Part shown: positions 60,786-64,000 of the stretch, in pieces
Layout: every line of letters begins with the position of its first letter
Position numbering within the stretch: position 1 is the first letter of the stretch
Origin: Oligoflexia bacterium
GTDB taxonomy: Bacteria; Bdellovibrionota; UBA1018
NCBI GenBank assembly: GCA_903895855.1
Contig: CAITVN010000194.1
Span: 18,093-82,092 of the forward strand
Direction of reading: 5' to 3'
DNA length: 64,000 bases
Made by a program: the position numbers and the translations under genes
The notes under the pieces: model-generated
Told to the model about the DNA's origin: nothing
Databases searched by the model: none
The model's input: the letters and a program-made list of their open reading frames with translations, nothing else

Positions 60786-61673
60786 TCAAGGCTGTTCACG
60801 AACTTGACAGGTGTTAGGGTTGAAGTGAGGAACACTCGATTTTTTGAGGCCAGCGTACTCAAGAATGCCATCGGCGAGGGCTACGGCTAGAAGGTGTCGG
60901 TTCTCTTTAGTCATGATAAACGACCGATCAGCAGGACTCGATAGAAAGCCGACCTCGACCAAGACAGAGGGCATGTCGGCCCCCAGAAGCACGTGAAAGA
61001 GTGCCTGCTTAATACCGCGGTTTCGTTTGACTAAGTCTTTCTTGCTTTTGCCTTTCGAAGTGGCCAGCACGAGTTCTGTTTGAACCGCGCAGGCGAGGCG
61101 CTTACTCTTGGGTAGGTTTGAGTCTATGCGAAGGTCCTTTATAATGAGGGCGACATCAGTTGAGGTGCCGTCTTGGGGTTTGCCTCCTAATACTGAGTTT
61201 TCAAGGTGCGCTAGGCGTTTCGATGAAGCATCGGTCGTGTTGTTTAAAATGTACGTTTCAATGCCTTCGGCCGGGGGTAGTTTCTTAGTGCCCAGTTTGA
61301 CTTGGGTAATGATGCCCATGGCGCTTTCATCGAGGTGCGACTGAGATGAGTTCATGTGCAGTGAGATGAACACGCTGGCGCCGATCTTATTGGCAAACGC
61401 CGTTCGGTTACCCAGTTCAATTTCTTTGTCATCGTAGCGAGTGAGGTAAGTTTCAACCCCAGCAGACTTGAGAAGCCGTGAGGCTTCGAGTGCAAGTGAA
61501 AGGGTCACGTCTTTTTCGGTGATGCTGGTCTTGCCGAGGTCAGTGGTTGTGCCAAGGTCTGAACCTCCGTGTCCGGGGTCAATGACGACACGAAAAGGCG
61601 GCGCGGCAGCAGCCAGAGGTGATAGTAAGGTGAGCAGTGCGAGGGAATGGTAGATGAAGGGGTTCTTGGTCAA
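60786..61673 (-). CDS. N-acetylmuramoyl-L-alanine amidase (AmiC-type)
   Basis: This is a 295-residue exported amidase_3 enzyme cleaving the glycan-peptide amide bond of murein. It has a signal peptide (FIYHSLALLTLLSPLAAAA), then the zinc ligands: His in VVIDPGHGGSDLG, Glu in ITEKDVTLSLAL, His in FISLHMNSSQ. The catalytic Glu is in VLVEVGFLSSP. All are intact. There is no AMIN domain, so septal targeting is not obvious. A ~60-residue loop before the last strand (KLPPAEGIETYIL ... KGKSKKDLVKRNRG) resembles the regulatory alpha-helix region of AmiB/AmiC. It is divergent from mutY. Confidence 0.92.
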   Translation of the reverse strand: MTKNPFIYHSLALLTLLSPLAAAAPPFRVVIDPGHGGSDLGTTTDLGKTSITEKDVTLSLALEASRLLKSAGVETYLTRYDDKEIELGNRTAFANKIGASVFISLHMNSSQSHLDESAMGIITQVKLGTKKLPPAEGIETYILNNTTDASSKRLAHLENSVLGGKPQDGTSTDVALIIKDLRIDSNLPKSKRLACAVQTELVLATSKGKSKKDLVKRNRGIKQALFHVLLGADMPSVLVEVGFLSSPADRSFIMTKENRHLLAVALADGILEYAGLKKSSVPHFNPNTCQVREQP

Positions 61674-61738
61674 AGCTATTTGATTCTACCCACTGATACC
61701 GTTTGAAGCAAACGAGAATCAGGGGTAACCCTAGACCC

Positions 61739-62824
61739 ATGCTAGCCGCCAAAAAATTGGTCAAATGGTTTGAGTCGCGCGCACGAGATCTTCCGTGGCG
61801 AGAAGATCCGAGCCCCTACCGTGTTTGGATTTCAGAAGTGATGCTCCAGCAAACTCAAGTGCAAACAGTGATTCCGTATTTTGATCGATTCATTTCTCGG
61901 TTTCCGAGTGTGCAGGCATTGGCTACTGCAGACGAGTCTGATGTACTCTTGCATTGGTCGGGCCTGGGTTATTATTCGCGAGCGCGAAATCTGCACGCGG
62001 CGGCGAAAACTGTCGTGAACGAGTGCGGCGGAAACTTTCCGAGTTCTCGCGAGGGCTGGGAGGCTCTGCCCGGCGTGGGGCCGTATACCGCTGGAGCCAT
62101 ACTCTCAATTGCTTTTGGTCAAAGTGAAGCGATTCTCGATGGAAACGTCGAGCGAGTGTTTTCGCGTTTTTACCAGGTGTCGCGAGAAACTTTGGGCGAG
62201 GCTGGGTATAAACGTGAATTGTGGAACTATTCTCGGCAGTGGATTTCGTGTGCCGGTGCGAAGCGGCTCAGTTCGAGTTCAATCAATCAAGGGCTGATGG
62301 AGCTCGGCGCACTCGTTTGCAATAAGAGTGCACCGAAAGCGCTGTGTGGGATTTGCCCGGTGTCTGCCGAGTGTGGCGCTTACCAAGATGGCAGGGTAGG
62401 TGAGTTTCCTGAGAAAAAGAAACGCGCAAAATCGGTGCTAGTCGAAGAAACGGTGGTGGCGCTCGTTCGGCGTTCGCGTGCTCTGGCCGAGGTTTGGGTT
62501 TCAATAGATTGCGGAGCAGTTCACCAGAATTGGCGGCGTGGGCTTTTTGATTTGCCTCATGAAACCCAATTCACTTCATTTGCCGCTAAAACCGAAAAGC
62601 CAAGTCTCACCGTTCGCTACGTGGTCACCAATCATAAGGTGACTCGTCAGGTTCGCGTGATTGAACTGAATGAGCTAGAAAAGAAACACCCAGGCAAGTT
62701 AGGCCAACTCTTGGCTAAAGGTGAGTGGATTACTTTAGCGAGCCCTTCTAAAGACCAACGGCAAGTGCCCATGGGAGCCTCGGGTGCAAAGTCGTTGCAG
62801 GCGGTGGCTGAGGAGTGGGACTAA
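61739..62824 (+). CDS. mutY: A/G-specific adenine DNA glycosylase MutY
   Basis: This ~361-residue glycosylase removes A mispaired with 8-oxoG. It has Glu in VWISEVMLQQTQVQTVIPYFDRF, the helix-hairpin-helix LPGVGPYTAGAI, catalytic Asp in AILDGNVERVF, the four-cysteine FeS loop, and a C-terminal NUDIX-like recognition domain. The first Cys spacing is C-x8-C-x2-C-x5-C (CNKSAPKALCGICPVSAEC), two residues longer in the first loop than the usual x6. ATG 61739 is used; a TTG at 61703 is the track's start. It is divergent from the amidase. Confidence 0.93.
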   Translation: MLAAKKLVKWFESRARDLPWREDPSPYRVWISEVMLQQTQVQTVIPYFDRFISRFPSVQALATADESDVLLHWSGLGYYSRARNLHAAAKTVVNECGGNFPSSREGWEALPGVGPYTAGAILSIAFGQSEAILDGNVERVFSRFYQVSRETLGEAGYKRELWNYSRQWISCAGAKRLSSSSINQGLMELGALVCNKSAPKALCGICPVSAECGAYQDGRVGEFPEKKKRAKSVLVEETVVALVRRSRALAEVWVSIDCGAVHQNWRRGLFDLPHETQFTSFAAKTEKPSLTVRYVVTNHKVTRQVRVIELNELEKKHPGKLGQLLAKGEWITLASPSKDQRQVPMGASGAKSLQAVAEEWD

Positions 62825-62857
62825 TCGTGGGACATCAGATGTGACAATAGGTATGGA

Positions 62858-63859
62858 CTAACTCAGTACCTGTAGGGCGTTTGGGGGTTCTTTGCCTACT
62901 ACTGCTGTAAGGCCCAGCACATTTCCGAATGCAGAGGGGTCGTATCCCGTGGCTAAGTAAATTTTCGAAAAACCAAGTTCTGAAACTCTTAACACCAGAT
63001 CTTGTCCGGAAATGCCATTGCCCAAGTTAGAATCAATGTAGACGGGGCACGTTCGATCATAATCTTCAATTGTTCGAAAAAAATCGTCGGGCCGATAGAA
63101 TGACAAGAGACTCTTGTCGTTCTGCGAGGCTATTGTTTTCCAGGTGAGATGGACTAATTCGTCGTCGTCTAACAAAATTGCGTCTACTTTTTCTTGAACC
63201 TTTAAAATTTTTATTGGCACCAATGAGGCTATCGATTTCGGAATCAGTTTTAATCCGATTTTTTCGGCGCGTTCTGCAACTGGTTTTTCTTCAAATCGAC
63301 TAGTCACCAAAATGCTCTGTCTCGCTATCTTGAGTTCCTCAATGAGATCGAGGCCAGTTTTTTCGTGGCCAAGCAACTCGTAGTCGTTCAGGTAAAGCGT
63401 GTAGTTAGGATTTTCTGCGGTCATAACGTAGGATTCAAGTTCGGAAGGTGTCGAAAAATGTCTAATTTTCAGTCCAAAATCTTGATAAGACAATGCCTGT
63501 AAGCGATCCTGCCAAATAGCATGAATACTCGGATCATCATCGAGTACGACAATGGTTGATCCAAACGGGAGCTTCAACTCTGAGACAAACCAACTAGGTG
63601 TGGTTGCAAGTGGCAAATGCAATGTAATGACTGTTCCCTGATTAGGAGCTGGCGCCAATGTTGAAGTAATTTCTAATTTTCCGCCCCAAAGCCTCATCTG
63701 TTCACTTGCGTGATATAGGCCAAGGCCTGAACCGCCAGCTTTACCAAAAGTTTCACCTCTTTTTCCCAATTTGTTTAATAAATCAGCTGGGATGCCTCGA
63801 CCATTATCTTTAATCGTGAGTAAAACTTGGTCTGCTTTCCGAAAAAGAGAAACGACTAC
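62858..63859 (-). pseudogene. hybrid histidine kinase, 5' part lost to an IS insertion
   Basis: The open frame extends past the track's ATG at 63769 to 63859, where TAA and then IS sequence follow. The remaining part covers the end of an ATPase domain (TIKDNGRGIP, GKAGGSGLGLYHASEQM), a first receiver-like domain (IVVLDDDPS, acceptor Asp in YTLYLNDYELLG, Lys in IPKSI) and a second (AILLDDDEL, acceptor in CPVYIDSNLG, VVGKEPP). The N-terminal sensor and DHp regions, with the phospho-His, are missing in this window. It may still be translated from an internal start but cannot autophosphorylate. Genes 3' of the IS lie outside the window. Confidence 0.8.
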
Positions 63860-63865
63860 TTATAG

Positions 63866-64000
63866 TGGATCGCTAAAACTGGACAGCTTTTTTTGATTTT
63901 TTCGATCAACTATCGTAGTAGAAGAAAGGGATGGATAGTCGATTGAAGAGAGGCAGAATTAGTTCAGAGGTGAAGTCAAAGGTGGTTCTTGAGGCATTGC
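63866..64000 (+). mobile_element. left end of an IS3-family insertion sequence
   Basis: The element starts near the TGGATCGCTAAAACTGGACAGC end (TG at ~63866), a pattern seen at IS3-family ends. It is followed by the start of an OrfA-type transposase gene. It interrupts the kinase gene at ~63860. The rest lies beyond the window. Confidence 0.8.
63931..64000 (+). CDS. IS3-family transposase OrfA, N-terminal fragment
   Basis: This reads MDSRLKRGRISSEVKSKVVL-type sequence, matching the start of HTH_Tnp_1 OrfA proteins (compare KRRKFSPEFKAKVALEA). AGAAAGGG lies just before the ATG. It is cut by the window end. OrfA is the DNA-binding part, normally joined to OrfB by a -1 frameshift. Confidence 0.8.
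   Translation, partial: MDSRLKRGRISSEVKSKVVLEAL

Noticed and set aside
1-64000. tRNA, rRNA or prophage genes
   Set aside because: No cloverleaf, rRNA core sequence, or phage structural or lysis genes could be recognised in any intergenic gap.

Overview
The window looks like chromosomal DNA of a Gram-negative, lipoprotein-rich bacterium. My best guess is a Bdellovibrionota/Oligoflexia-type organism. That guess rests on lifestyle-neutral hints only: many secreted small proteins and lipoproteins, LPS-type glycosyltransferases, the M50 peptidase-trpS-scpA-scpB-rluB order, an orphan CpaF, and frequent GTG/TTG starts. No rRNA, tRNA or CRISPR array was seen.

Layout. 1-10.5 kb: end of a beta-keto acid cleavage enzyme, small secreted proteins, an orphan CpaF ATPase, an RluA-type pseudouridine synthase, a heterodimeric ABC exporter with one degenerate ATP site, and epmA behind an HExxH protein. 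10.7-26.5 kb: a lipoprotein, a histidine kinase with an NtrC-like regulator that has lost its sigma-54 contact loop, a Nudix hydrolase, ftsK, a giant NHL-like lipoprotein, and a divergent comM/comEC pair. 26.5-34.5 kb: an SDR oxidoreductase, a metzincin lipoprotein framed by two very large palindromic elements, two glycosyltransferases and a PGAP1-like hydrolase. 34.6-38.1 kb: rpsA with a clear promoter and terminator, then a membrane histidine kinase. 38.2-45.5 kb: a nitrous oxide reductase island (FAS1 protein and cytochrome c on the minus strand; nosZ, a NosB-like protein, nosL, nosD, nosF and nosY on the plus strand). 45.5-51.3 kb: the chromosome segregation/translation operon (M50 peptidase, trpS, scpA, scpB, rluB). 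51.4-58.4 kb: a peroxiredoxin, a lipoprotein, and a secreted coiled-coil/toxin-like operon with a putative immunity gene and an orphan toxin tail. 58.7-64 kb: a Xer recombinase, a lipoprotein, a cell-wall amidase, mutY, and a hybrid histidine kinase cut by an IS3-like element at the right edge.

The most unusual structures are: (1) two ~360-395 bp near-palindromes at 27.3-27.7 and 28.6-29.0 kb, with unrelated arm sequences but the same small structured core, flanking one lipoprotein metalloprotease gene; (2) the toxin-like operon at 54.1-58.3 kb, where a ~100 bp direct repeat of the toxin tail brackets the putative immunity gene; (3) an RluB-like protein in the scpAB operon that reads GRLS where the family has the catalytic Asp of GRLD; (4) an NtrC-type regulator without GAFTGA.

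All calls come from reading the sequence and from recalled family knowledge. No database search was run.
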